From Geodermatophilaceae bacterium NBWT11 (GTDB lineage: Bacteria; Actinomycetota; Actinomycetes; Mycobacteriales; Geodermatophilaceae), in contig CP043652.1 of the NCBI GenBank assembly GCA_014218215.1, positions 1,612,001 through 1,676,000 on the forward strand: DNA of 64,000 nucleotides. The letters run 5' to 3'. This document shows, piece after piece, positions 24,965-31,939 of this stretch. The notes below the pieces were generated by a model. The model did no database searches. It was not told the DNA's origin and saw only the letters and a program-made list of their open reading frames with translations. Both the position numbers and the translations under genes were made by a program. Position 1 is the first letter of the stretch, and every line of letters starts with the position of its first letter.

Positions 24965-24978
24965 CAGCCGACCCACAG
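24965..24978. repeat. 14-base motif shared by two upstream regions, copy 1
   Basis: CAGCCGACCCACAG occurs here, in the region between the YbhN-like gene and the deacetylase, and identically at 26995-27008 upstream of the acyltransferase-like gene. It may be a promoter-proximal regulatory motif. Low certainty. Confidence 0.35.
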
Positions 24979-25034
24979 CGCACGATGCCGAACTGGCAGC
25001 CTCCTCCCAGCCGGGGGGCGGTAGAACGGATCGC

Positions 25035-25931
25035 ATGAGCAGCAGGCGGCAGTTCCTGGCCCGCGCCGGCCTCGGTGTCGGCGGGCTGGCGGTGGGCGGT
25101 GCGCTGGGCGGCACGATCGGCGCGGTCACCGCCCGCAGCGACGACGAGATCCGCGACGAGGCCCGCACCCGCGCCCAGCAGCAGTTCGCCGAAGCCGGCG
25201 GTGCTGCGGACGAGGGCGAGGCCGTCGCCCGGCTGGGGACCCACCGGGTCGTCTGGAACACCACGGTGAGCACGCCCATCGCCTGCATCAGCTTCGACGA
25301 CGGCCCGACGCCGGACTTCACCCCGCGGATCCTCGAGGCACTGGCCGACGCGGGGGTGACCGCGACGTTCAACGTGATGGGCTGGAACGCCGTCCGGCAC
25401 CCGGACCTGCTGCGCGAGGTGGTCGCCGCCGGGCACGAGATCGGCAACCACACCTGGACCCACCGCGACCTGACCACGCTGACCGCCGCACAGACCCGGG
25501 ACGAGCTGGTGCGCTGCCGCGACGAGGTGGCCGGGCTGATCGACGCCCCGTTCACCAGCTTCCGGCCCCCGCGCGGGGAGATCACCGGGTACGCCCTGCG
25601 GGTGGCCGCCGAGCTGGGCTACGACACCTACATCTGGTCGGTCACCCGCGGCCCGGGCGACTCGACGTCCCAGCGGCACGTCGAGGACTACATGGGGCAG
25701 ACCGTGATCGCCGGTGACGTCCTCGGCCTGCACGACGGGATCGGCCAGGGCACCTTCGACCCGGGAGCCTCCTTCGCGCAGGAGCTGGCGGCCCGGCGCG
25801 AGCTCGAGGTGCGCGCGCTGCCGGCGGCGCTGGCCCAGATCGCCGACCGGGGGATCACGCTGATGAGCGCGAACCGGCTGCTGGCCGCCAGCGAGCCCGA
25901 ACCGGTCGGCGGGCAGCCCGCGGTCGGCTAG
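25035..25931 (+). CDS. Tat-exported polysaccharide deacetylase (NodB domain)
   Basis: A 298-residue protein. The N-terminus has a Tat signal (SSRRQFLARAG then a hydrophobic glycine-rich stretch to about residue 34). The NodB domain starts near 81. The metal ligands are visible: Asp88 and Asp89 in SFDDGPTPDF, and His139 and His143 in GNHTWTHRDL. FRPPRGEITGYALR follows, then the histidine in LGLHDGIGQ. It should remove acetyl groups from an extracellular polysaccharide or peptidoglycan. It is divergent from the YbhN/MprF-like pair and converges, with a four-base overlap, on an acyltransferase-like gene. Confidence 0.93.
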   Translation: MSSRRQFLARAGLGVGGLAVGGALGGTIGAVTARSDDEIRDEARTRAQQQFAEAGGAADEGEAVARLGTHRVVWNTTVSTPIACISFDDGPTPDFTPRILEALADAGVTATFNVMGWNAVRHPDLLREVVAAGHEIGNHTWTHRDLTTLTAAQTRDELVRCRDEVAGLIDAPFTSFRPPRGEITGYALRVAAELGYDTYIWSVTRGPGDSTSQRHVEDYMGQTVIAGDVLGLHDGIGQGTFDPGASFAQELAARRELEVRALPAALAQIADRGITLMSANRLLAASEPEPVGGQPAVG

Positions 25932-26962
25932 ACCCGGACCACGACCCCCCGCCGGGCCAGCACCTGGCACACGCCCCACACCACGACCACCGACGCCGCG
26001 GCGTAGAGGTACGCCGACGTCGTCGCCGACGTCAGGTCGGTGAGCCAGCGGTCCACCACCGGCTGGACCCCGTGCGAGAGCACCGCGCGGAACACCAGCT
26101 CGGAGACGGCGAACGCCACGATCGCGTTCAGCCCCATCACCTCCGCCGGCCGGAAGGGCCGCCGCACCCCGCGGACGTCGACCAGCCACAGTGCCGCGGC
26201 CAGGACCAGCAGCCCGATCCCCCCGGTGACCAGCACGAACGACGGCGTCCACAACCGCTTGTTCACCGGCAGCAGCGGGGCCAGCGCCAGCCCGGTCACC
26301 AGCAGCACGGCGGCGCCGGTGACCATCCGCGGCAGGGCCCCGCGCACGCCGTGCTCCAGCAGCGCCCGGCCGGCCAGCACGCCGAGGAAGACGGTGACCG
26401 CGCTCGGCAGGTAGGAGTGCGGCGCCTCGGCGGAGAAGGTCAGGCCCATCGTCTGGTCGAGCCAGTGCGCCCAGGAGAGGTCCGGCTCGACCGCCGTCCG
26501 GCCGCTGCCGGGCACCGGCACCAGCACCGCCACCAGCGTGAGGACGGCGAGCACGCCGCCCGCCGTCGGCAGCTGGGCCCGGCGCGGCAGCCGGAGCAGC
26601 AGCCAGCACAGCAGGTAGGCCCCGGCGACGTGCCCCAGCACCCCGGCGCCCACCACGTCGAAGCCGTACTTCGCGGTGACGATCAGCCAGCCGAGTGCCG
26701 CCAGCTTGAGCACCCGCAGCAGCACCGCCCGCGGCCGGTCGGCCCGGCGGGAGAACGGCATGGACACCCCGACGACCAGCAGGAACACCGGGAAGACGAC
26801 GTCGGCGACCCGCAACCCGTGCCAGGGCGCGTGCACGAACTGGGTGCCGATCGCGGCGTTGCCCCGGTTGTCCACGAACAGCATCCCGACCACGGCCAGC
26901 CCGCGGGCGACGTCCACGCCGTGCAGCCGCTGCCCCTCCACGGACCCACTCTGACCGCCCAC
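25928..26962 (-). CDS. heparan-alpha-glucosaminide N-acetyltransferase-like membrane protein
   Basis: A 344-residue protein with about ten TM segments. The N-terminal HGVDVARGLAVVGMLFVDNRGN and the following VVFPVFLLVVGVSMPFSRR match the DUF1624/HGSNAT-like family, whose eukaryotic member transfers acetyl groups across the membrane to glucosamine. Here it sits beside an extracellular deacetylase, so acylation or de-acylation of a surface sugar is an attractive but unproven idea. The start is GTG or ATG near 26962. Confidence 0.8.
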   Translation of the reverse strand: MGGQSGSVEGQRLHGVDVARGLAVVGMLFVDNRGNAAIGTQFVHAPWHGLRVADVVFPVFLLVVGVSMPFSRRADRPRAVLLRVLKLAALGWLIVTAKYGFDVVGAGVLGHVAGAYLLCWLLLRLPRRAQLPTAGGVLAVLTLVAVLVPVPGSGRTAVEPDLSWAHWLDQTMGLTFSAEAPHSYLPSAVTVFLGVLAGRALLEHGVRGALPRMVTGAAVLLVTGLALAPLLPVNKRLWTPSFVLVTGGIGLLVLAAALWLVDVRGVRRPFRPAEVMGLNAIVAFAVSELVFRAVLSHGVQPVVDRWLTDLTSATTSAYLYAAASVVVVWGVCQVLARRGVVVRV

Positions 26963-26994
26963 GGCCCCGGCGCACCCGGTCGGCAGCCACCCCG

Positions 26995-27008
26995 CAGCCG
27001 ACCCACAG
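26995..27008. repeat. 14-base motif shared by two upstream regions, copy 2
   Basis: Identical to 24965-24978 (CAGCCGACCCACAG). It lies 33-46 bases upstream of the acyltransferase-like gene, which is transcribed away to the left. Confidence 0.35.
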
Positions 27009-27033
27009 GCGACTCCCCGGCTCGGCCCCGGTC

Positions 27034-27098
27034 AGCGTGGATCAGGTGACCTGATCCACGTCTCCCCACCCTCACCGACGCTGGTGAGGACGGAGAGC
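27034..27098. repeat. palindromic intergenic repeat, copy B (partial)
   Basis: It contains the left palindrome of the 21571 element in near-perfect form (GTGGATCAGGTGACCTGATCCAC has 11-bp arms) and the central CCCTCACC..GGTGAGG stem. It then diverges, lacking the right-hand palindrome. It lies 20 bases downstream of an acyl-CoA dehydrogenase start region and 72 bases upstream of the acyltransferase-like start. Confidence 0.7.
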
Positions 27099-27117
27099 CG
27101 TTGCTGAGGGCGGGGCG

Positions 27118-28383
27118 TCAGGTCAGCGGCGAGCGGGGCAGCATCCGGTCGCTGATGATCCGCTTCTGGATCTCGCTGGTGCCCTCGAAGATGGTGGTCA
27201 GCCGGGCGTCGCGCCAGTGCCGCTCGACCTGGCGCTCGGTGGTGTAGCCGTTGCCGCCGTGCAGCTGCATCGCCTGGTTGGTCACCCGCACCGCCATCTC
27301 GGTGGCCTGCAGCTTGACCATCGCCGCCTCCCGCTCGCAGGGGACGCCGACGTCGAGCAGGTGCGCGACCTGCCGGTAGAACGCCCGGGACTCCTCCACC
27401 TGCGCGGCCATCTCGGCCAGGGCGAAGCGCAGCGCCTGGAAGTCGCCGATCGGGTGGCCGAACTGCTCGCGCTCCTGCAGGTAGGTGGTGGTGTCCTCCA
27501 CCGCGGCGCGGGCCAGGCCGACGGCGCGGGCCGCGGTGTGCACCCGGGCGGTGTTGAGGAAGGCCTGCGCCTCGGCGAACCCGGCCTTGGAGCCGCCGTC
27601 GCCGTCGGCGTCACCGGGGGCGACGATCAGGTCGTCGGCCGGGATGCGGACGCCGTCGAACTCGAGGTCCCAGGTCAGGAAGCCGTGGTAGCCGACCTTG
27701 TCGATCGGGTAGCCCGACAGCCCCGCCGGGAACGAGCCGCGCTCCTTGGCCAGCAGCACGTTGCGCAGCCCGCGGGAGCGGGACTCCCCCGGCTGTGGGT
27801 CGGCGGTGCGCACCAGCACCTGGATGAAGTCGGCGGCCTTGGCGTTGCCGCACCAGCGCTTGTGCCCGGTGATCACCCACTCGTCGCCGTCGCGGACGGC
27901 GCGGGTCTGCACGTTGGCCAAGTCCGAGCCGGCGTCGGGCTCGCTCAGCGCGACCGCCCCGATCCAGGAACCCGCGGCCGACTTCCGCAGCAACGAGTCC
28001 CGGCGCGAGGCGTCCGCGACCGACGTCCCCATGCCCTGGGACCGGGCCAGGATCGAGGCCACGCTCATCCAGGCCCGGGCCAGCTCCTCGCTGACCATGC
28101 AGTACTCGAAGACGCCGAGACCCAGCCCGCCGTGCTCGCGGTCGATCGTGATGCCGAACCACCCGAGCTCGCCCATGCGCTCCAGCAGGTGCTGCGGGAT
28201 CTCGCCCTTCTGCGGGTCGAGCTCGTTGGCGACCGGCAGCACCTCGTCCGTCGCGAAGGCCCGCGCCTGCAGCTGCAGGGCCTCCCGCTCGGGGGTGTGC
28301 CACGGCGGCAGCAGGTCGGGACGGCGGGGCTCCATCTCGACGGTGCCGGTGGTGGTCTCGTCGGTGCTGGCGGTCGACGTCAT
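27118..28383 (-). CDS. acyl-CoA dehydrogenase
   Basis: A 421-residue flavoprotein of normal length. VALSEPDAGSDLANVQTRA and GHKRWCGNAKAADFIQVLVR form the FAD/substrate middle domain. The C-terminal signature LHGGNGYTTERQVERHWRDA is followed by IFEGTSEIQ, with the glutamate acting as catalytic base in most family members. The first 25 residues are a polar extension. It is probably monocistronic. The acyl substrate is unknown. Confidence 0.94.
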   Translation of the reverse strand: MTSTASTDETTTGTVEMEPRRPDLLPPWHTPEREALQLQARAFATDEVLPVANELDPQKGEIPQHLLERMGELGWFGITIDREHGGLGLGVFEYCMVSEELARAWMSVASILARSQGMGTSVADASRRDSLLRKSAAGSWIGAVALSEPDAGSDLANVQTRAVRDGDEWVITGHKRWCGNAKAADFIQVLVRTADPQPGESRSRGLRNVLLAKERGSFPAGLSGYPIDKVGYHGFLTWDLEFDGVRIPADDLIVAPGDADGDGGSKAGFAEAQAFLNTARVHTAARAVGLARAAVEDTTTYLQEREQFGHPIGDFQALRFALAEMAAQVEESRAFYRQVAHLLDVGVPCEREAAMVKLQATEMAVRVTNQAMQLHGGNGYTTERQVERHWRDARLTTIFEGTSEIQKRIISDRMLPRSPLT

Positions 28384-28419
28384 CGTCGGGTGCTCCTCGG
28401 GTCGGCGACCCCGCTGAAG

Positions 28420-29496
28420 TTACCCGCGGGTAACCAACCCGGCACGCTCGACCGTCGTCCGCACCGCCCGGCGGCGCCGGAACACCGCACCCCGCTGGAC
28501 GGCGAACGACACCGACACCAGCAACAGCTCGGTGACCAGCTTGGCGGTCAGCAGACCCAGCCCGAGCGCGGTGAACCCGCTGATCAGCGCCAGGTTGGCC
28601 ACCAGCAGCGAACCGGCGAGCGCGACGTAGCCCAACAGCGACCGGCGGCTGCGGCCGGCGCGGAACACCACCCGCCGGTTGACCGAGTAGTTGACCGTCC
28701 CGCTCACCAGCCGGGCGCCGACGACGGACAGCCACAGCGACCCGGTCAGCGCCGACAGCACCACCAGCGCGACCAGGTCGACCGCGGCGGCGGTCAGCGA
28801 GGAGAGCAGGAACAGCGCCAGCGGCCGGTAGACCCGCAGCGAGTCGCGGACGGCGCGGAAGTGCGAGGAGGAGTTGCCGGCCAGGTAGACCGTCGCGATC
28901 GGCACCTGCTCGACCCGCACGCCCCGGCGGGCGGCCTCCAGCAGCACCCGCAGCTCGTACTCGAACCGGTCCCCGCGCACGGTCAGCAGCCAGGGCACCA
29001 GGTCGGCGGCGAACCCGCGGAGCCCGGTCTGGGTGTCGGCCAGCGCCCGGCCGGTGGCCGCCCGCACCAGCAGCGCCGAGGCCCGGTTGCCCACCCGCGA
29101 CCGCAGCGGCACGTCGTCCCCGTTGAACGACCGCACCCCCAGCACGATCCGCCCGCCGGCGGCTGACGAGAAGGGCGCTTGTTGCAGACCGGCCGCGACG
29201 GCGACGACGTCGGAGGGCAGGTGCTGGCCGTCGGCGTCGGCGGTGACCACGGCGGCGTCGGGGTGCAGCAGCGCGACGTGCGCCAGCCCGGTGCGCAGGG
29301 CCGCCCCCTTGCCGCGGTTGACCCCGTGGTGCAGCACGGTGGCACCCAGCGCCCGGCAGGCGTCGAACACCGGCGTGGGGTCGGAGCCGTCGTCGACGAC
29401 CAGCAGCTCGAGGGCGGGGTCCAGCCGGCGGACGGCGGCCAGCAGCGCGGGCAGCCGCCCGTCGGGCTGGAAGGCCGGGACCAGGAGGACGGTCAC
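28420..29496 (-). CDS. glycosyltransferase family 2 fused to GtrA-like membrane domain
   Basis: A 358-residue fusion. Residues 1-210 are a GT2 catalytic domain: LLVPAFQPDGRL, ELLVVDDGSD (first Asp motif), NRGKGAALRTGL and VVTADADGQH. Residues about 235-345 are a GtrA domain with four TM helices (GTVNYSVNRRVVFR). Such fusions load a sugar onto polyprenyl phosphate and may flip it. GTG at 29496 overlaps the stop of the phosphodiester glycosidase. Codons around 29162-29180, encoding A-P-F-S-S-A after GLQQ, are identical to an intergenic hairpin arm at 50218, so a repeat fragment is embedded in the gene. Confidence 0.88.
   Translation of the reverse strand: MTVLLVPAFQPDGRLPALLAAVRRLDPALELLVVDDGSDPTPVFDACRALGATVLHHGVNRGKGAALRTGLAHVALLHPDAAVVTADADGQHLPSDVVAVAAGLQQAPFSSAAGGRIVLGVRSFNGDDVPLRSRVGNRASALLVRAATGRALADTQTGLRGFAADLVPWLLTVRGDRFEYELRVLLEAARRGVRVEQVPIATVYLAGNSSSHFRAVRDSLRVYRPLALFLLSSLTAAAVDLVALVVLSALTGSLWLSVVGARLVSGTVNYSVNRRVVFRAGRSRRSLLGYVALAGSLLVANLALISGFTALGLGLLTAKLVTELLLVSVSFAVQRGAVFRRRRAVRTTVERAGLVTRG
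29162..29180. repeat. 19-base repeat fragment inside the GT2 gene
   Basis: GCTGACGAGAAGGGCGCTT is identical at 29162-29180 and 50218-50236. Here it is read in frame on the minus strand and inserts A-P-F-S-S-A between two GT2 core elements. The codons around it (CAA CAA, TCA) are rare for this GC-rich genome. Confidence 0.55.
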
Positions 29497-30446
29497 GCGA
29501 TGTACAGGACGTCGGAGGTGCCGCGCTCGGAGCCCTTGCCCAGCGGGTCGTTCACCAGCGCGCCGTCGAAGACCATCGTCGAGGAGCCGCCGCCGTCGAT
29601 GTTGTAGGCGGTGACCGCACCGAGCCCCACGAAGATCTCGGCCAGCTCGGGCAGCGTGACGCCCTCGCTGTAGCCCTCGCTGCGCCCGTCGACGACCACG
29701 AAGACCAGGTGGTTGGTCCCGATGACGCCGACGGCGGTGCGCGGTTGGTCGCCCTGGATGGAGTGGTTGCCGACGTTGGTGTCGACCTCGACGTCGTCGA
29801 TGCCGGCGACCACCGCACCGTTGAGCACGATCGCCGGGCCGAAGGAGAGCGTGTTCCACACCCCGTCGGCGACGAGCTTGTCCGCCGTGGTCGCCGTCTC
29901 GTCGTAGACCCGCACCGTGCCGTCGCGGTAGAACGCCATGCCCTCGCGGGCGCCGGCGTCGCGGTAGGCGACGCCGTTGCGGATGACGATGCCGGTCTCG
30001 CGGAAGCCGTAGTAGTCGCCGTTGACCGCGAAGACCGCGCCCACCGACGCGGCGATGTCGGAGGGCTCGTCGACGATGTTGAGCCCGAACTCGTCGTCGG
30101 CGAACGCCGAGCGCAGCGCGGTGGCGTCGGTGAGCACGACGTCGGCGACGAAGTAGGTGACCGTGGAGTCGCCGCTGCCGGTGACGACGGTGGAGATGGT
30201 GATCGTGGCCTGGTCGGAGGTGTACGTGTCGCCGGTGACGGTGCCGTTGGTGGTCGCGGTGGTGCCGGCGTCCACGCCCGAGGCGGCCTCGTAGGCCGAG
30301 GCGTCGGCCACCTCCACGTGGTCGACGACGAAGCGGTCCAGCGCCCACCCCGCCGTCCCCGCGCCGGCGGCGAACAGGACGCCGGCGGCGCCCCCCAGGA
30401 AGGCCCGTCGGCTGTGTCGCCGGGGCGGTGTCTGCGTCTCGGTCAT
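29493..30446 (-). CDS. Tat-exported phosphodiester glycosidase (NAGPA domain) family protein
   Basis: A 317-residue protein with a Tat-type signal (RRHSRRAFLGGAAGVLFAAG, about residues 9-28). The NAGPA/phosphodiester glycosidase domain includes FAVNGDYYGFRETGIVIRNG, FGPAIVLNGAVV, RTAVGVIGTNHLVFVVVDGR and the hallmark YNIDGGGSSTMVFDG near the C-terminus. Relatives uncover GlcNAc phosphodiesters or act on cell-wall glycans. It is translated in overlap with the GT2-GtrA gene and divergent from the DUF4956/VTC operon across a palindrome-rich promoter region. The extracellular substrate is unknown. Confidence 0.9.
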   Translation of the reverse strand: MTETQTPPRRHSRRAFLGGAAGVLFAAGAGTAGWALDRFVVDHVEVADASAYEAASGVDAGTTATTNGTVTGDTYTSDQATITISTVVTGSGDSTVTYFVADVVLTDATALRSAFADDEFGLNIVDEPSDIAASVGAVFAVNGDYYGFRETGIVIRNGVAYRDAGAREGMAFYRDGTVRVYDETATTADKLVADGVWNTLSFGPAIVLNGAVVAGIDDVEVDTNVGNHSIQGDQPRTAVGVIGTNHLVFVVVDGRSEGYSEGVTLPELAEIFVGLGAVTAYNIDGGGSSTMVFDGALVNDPLGKGSERGTSDVLYIA

Positions 30447-30476
30447 GCGTTCGACGGTCGGGGGCCTCCCCGTGCC

Positions 30477-30516
30477 GCAGCTGTGCGTCCGGTGAGCGGA
30501 TCCGGTGCACAGCTGC
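30477..30516. promoter_or_regulatory. palindrome in the divergent glycosidase / DUF4956 promoter region
   Basis: GCAGCTGTGC (30477-30486) and GCACAGCTGC (30507-30516) are perfect 10-bp inverted arms around a 20-base centre, which itself repeats TCCGGTG. An overlapping TGAGCGG..CCGCTCA pair is also present. It could be a shared operator for both operons. Confidence 0.5.
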
Positions 30517-30596
30517 CGCTCAGCGAGCAGCGGGTGCCCGCACACCGGGGCTCCGCAGAGTCCCCGTCGAACCCCACCCCCGACGGACGGATCCCG

Positions 30597-31202
30597 ATGT
30601 CCTCGCTCGTGCTCTACCTCGCCGACCTGGTCGCCATCGGCGTCCTGGCCTTCGGCGTCTACTTCCCCCGGCACCGCCGCCGCGACCTGCTCGCGGCCTT
30701 CCTCGGCGTCAACGTCGGCGTGCTGGCGGTCGCTGCCGCGCTGTCCACCAGCAGCGTCGGCGCGGGGCTCGGGCTGGGCCTGTTCGGCGTGCTGTCGATC
30801 ATCCGGCTGCGCTCCACCGAGCTGGCCCAGCACGAGGTGGCGTTCTACTTCGCGGCCCTGGCACTCGGGCTGCTCGGCGGGCTGGGCTCGGGCACGGCGC
30901 AGTCGGAGTGGCTGGTGCCCCTGCTGATGGCGCTGATCGTCGTGGTCATGTGGGCCTCGGGGCACCCCCGGCTGTTCCGCCGGCACCGGCACACCACCCT
31001 GGTGCTGGACCGGGCGTTCACCGACGAGTCCGCGCTCACCGCGCACCTGGAGGGCCTGCTGGGCGCCCGGGTGCACCAGGTGACGGTGCAGCGGGTCGAC
31101 CTGGTCGACGACACCACGCTGGTCGACGTCCGGTACGAGCTGTCCGCACACCCCGCGCTGACGGGTGCGCACGAGCAGCTGACCGCGGAGGCCCGCCGGT
31201 GA
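30597..31202 (+). CDS. DUF4956 membrane protein
   Basis: A 201-residue protein of the DUF4956 family. TM segments occupy about 5-21, 31-47, 50-65, 80-95 and 102-120, with FGVLSIIRLRSTELAQHEVAFYF as the family core. The C-terminal 70 residues form a soluble domain rather like a small ACT/ferredoxin fold (TLVLDRAFTDES). The ATG at 30597 leads the operon and its stop overlaps the VTC gene. Members occur next to VTC polyphosphate polymerase domains in many bacteria; the biochemical role is unknown. Confidence 0.85.
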   Translation: MSSLVLYLADLVAIGVLAFGVYFPRHRRRDLLAAFLGVNVGVLAVAAALSTSSVGAGLGLGLFGVLSIIRLRSTELAQHEVAFYFAALALGLLGGLGSGTAQSEWLVPLLMALIVVVMWASGHPRLFRRHRHTTLVLDRAFTDESALTAHLEGLLGARVHQVTVQRVDLVDDTTLVDVRYELSAHPALTGAHEQLTAEARR

Positions 31203-31939
31203 GCGTCGTCGCCGACCTGCCCACCGTCGAGCTCGCCGAACTGGTCGAGCGGGCCGCGCTGCAGACCCGGGTCGACCGCAAGTACCTGCTCACCCCGGCG
31301 CACGCCGAGCAGGTGCTCGCCCGGCTGGCCGCGACCGAGGCGCCCCGGGTGCTCTGCATCCAGGGACGGCGGGACTCCGGCTACGACTCGCTGTACCTCG
31401 ACACCCCCGACCTCGCCGGCTACCACCTGGCCGCGCACGGCCGGCGCCGCCGCTTCAAGGTCCGCCGCCGCACCTACCTGGAGACCGGCGAGACCTGGCT
31501 GGAGCTCAAGACCCGCGGGCCGCGGGGCGCCACGGTCAAGCAGCGCTCCCTCGGCGGCGACCGGGCCTTCCTCGACGACGCGTTCTGCGCCGCCGGCCTG
31601 CCCGACCTGCGCGGCGTCGCGCTGGTGCCGGTGCTGACCACCACCTACCGCCGGACGACGCTGCTGCTCCCCCGTTCCGACAGCCGGCTGACCCTCGACG
31701 CCGGACTCCGCTGGACCACCCCCGACGGCCGCCGGCTCGACCTGCCGCACCGGGTGGTCGTGGAGACGAAGTCCGGCGCGCAGCCCTCGGCCGCCGACCG
31801 GCTGCTCTGGCGCTGCGGGGTCCGCCCGGCCCGCATCTCCAAGTTCGGCACCGGCCTCGCCGCACTGCACCCCACCCTGCCGGCCAACCGCTGGCACCCC
31901 GTCCTCACCCGCCACCTCACCGCTCTGGAGTCCTCGTGA
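31199..31939 (+). CDS. polyphosphate polymerase (VTC) domain protein
   Basis: A 246-residue tunnel-fold protein of the VTC4-like group, which polymerises phosphate from ATP. Nucleotide/phosphate-binding basics are visible: QTRVDRKYLL at about 25-34, YLDTPDLAGYHLAAHGRRRRFKVRRR at about 66-91, WLELKTRGPRGATVKQRS near 100-117 and VVVETKSG near 180. The acidic metal ligands (E in LELK and VETK) are present. It starts with GTG overlapping DUF4956 and ends overlapping the lipoprotein gene, so three proteins are made together. It has no membrane segment of its own. Confidence 0.88.
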   Translation: MSVVADLPTVELAELVERAALQTRVDRKYLLTPAHAEQVLARLAATEAPRVLCIQGRRDSGYDSLYLDTPDLAGYHLAAHGRRRRFKVRRRTYLETGETWLELKTRGPRGATVKQRSLGGDRAFLDDAFCAAGLPDLRGVALVPVLTTTYRRTTLLLPRSDSRLTLDAGLRWTTPDGRRLDLPHRVVVETKSGAQPSAADRLLWRCGVRPARISKFGTGLAALHPTLPANRWHPVLTRHLTALESS

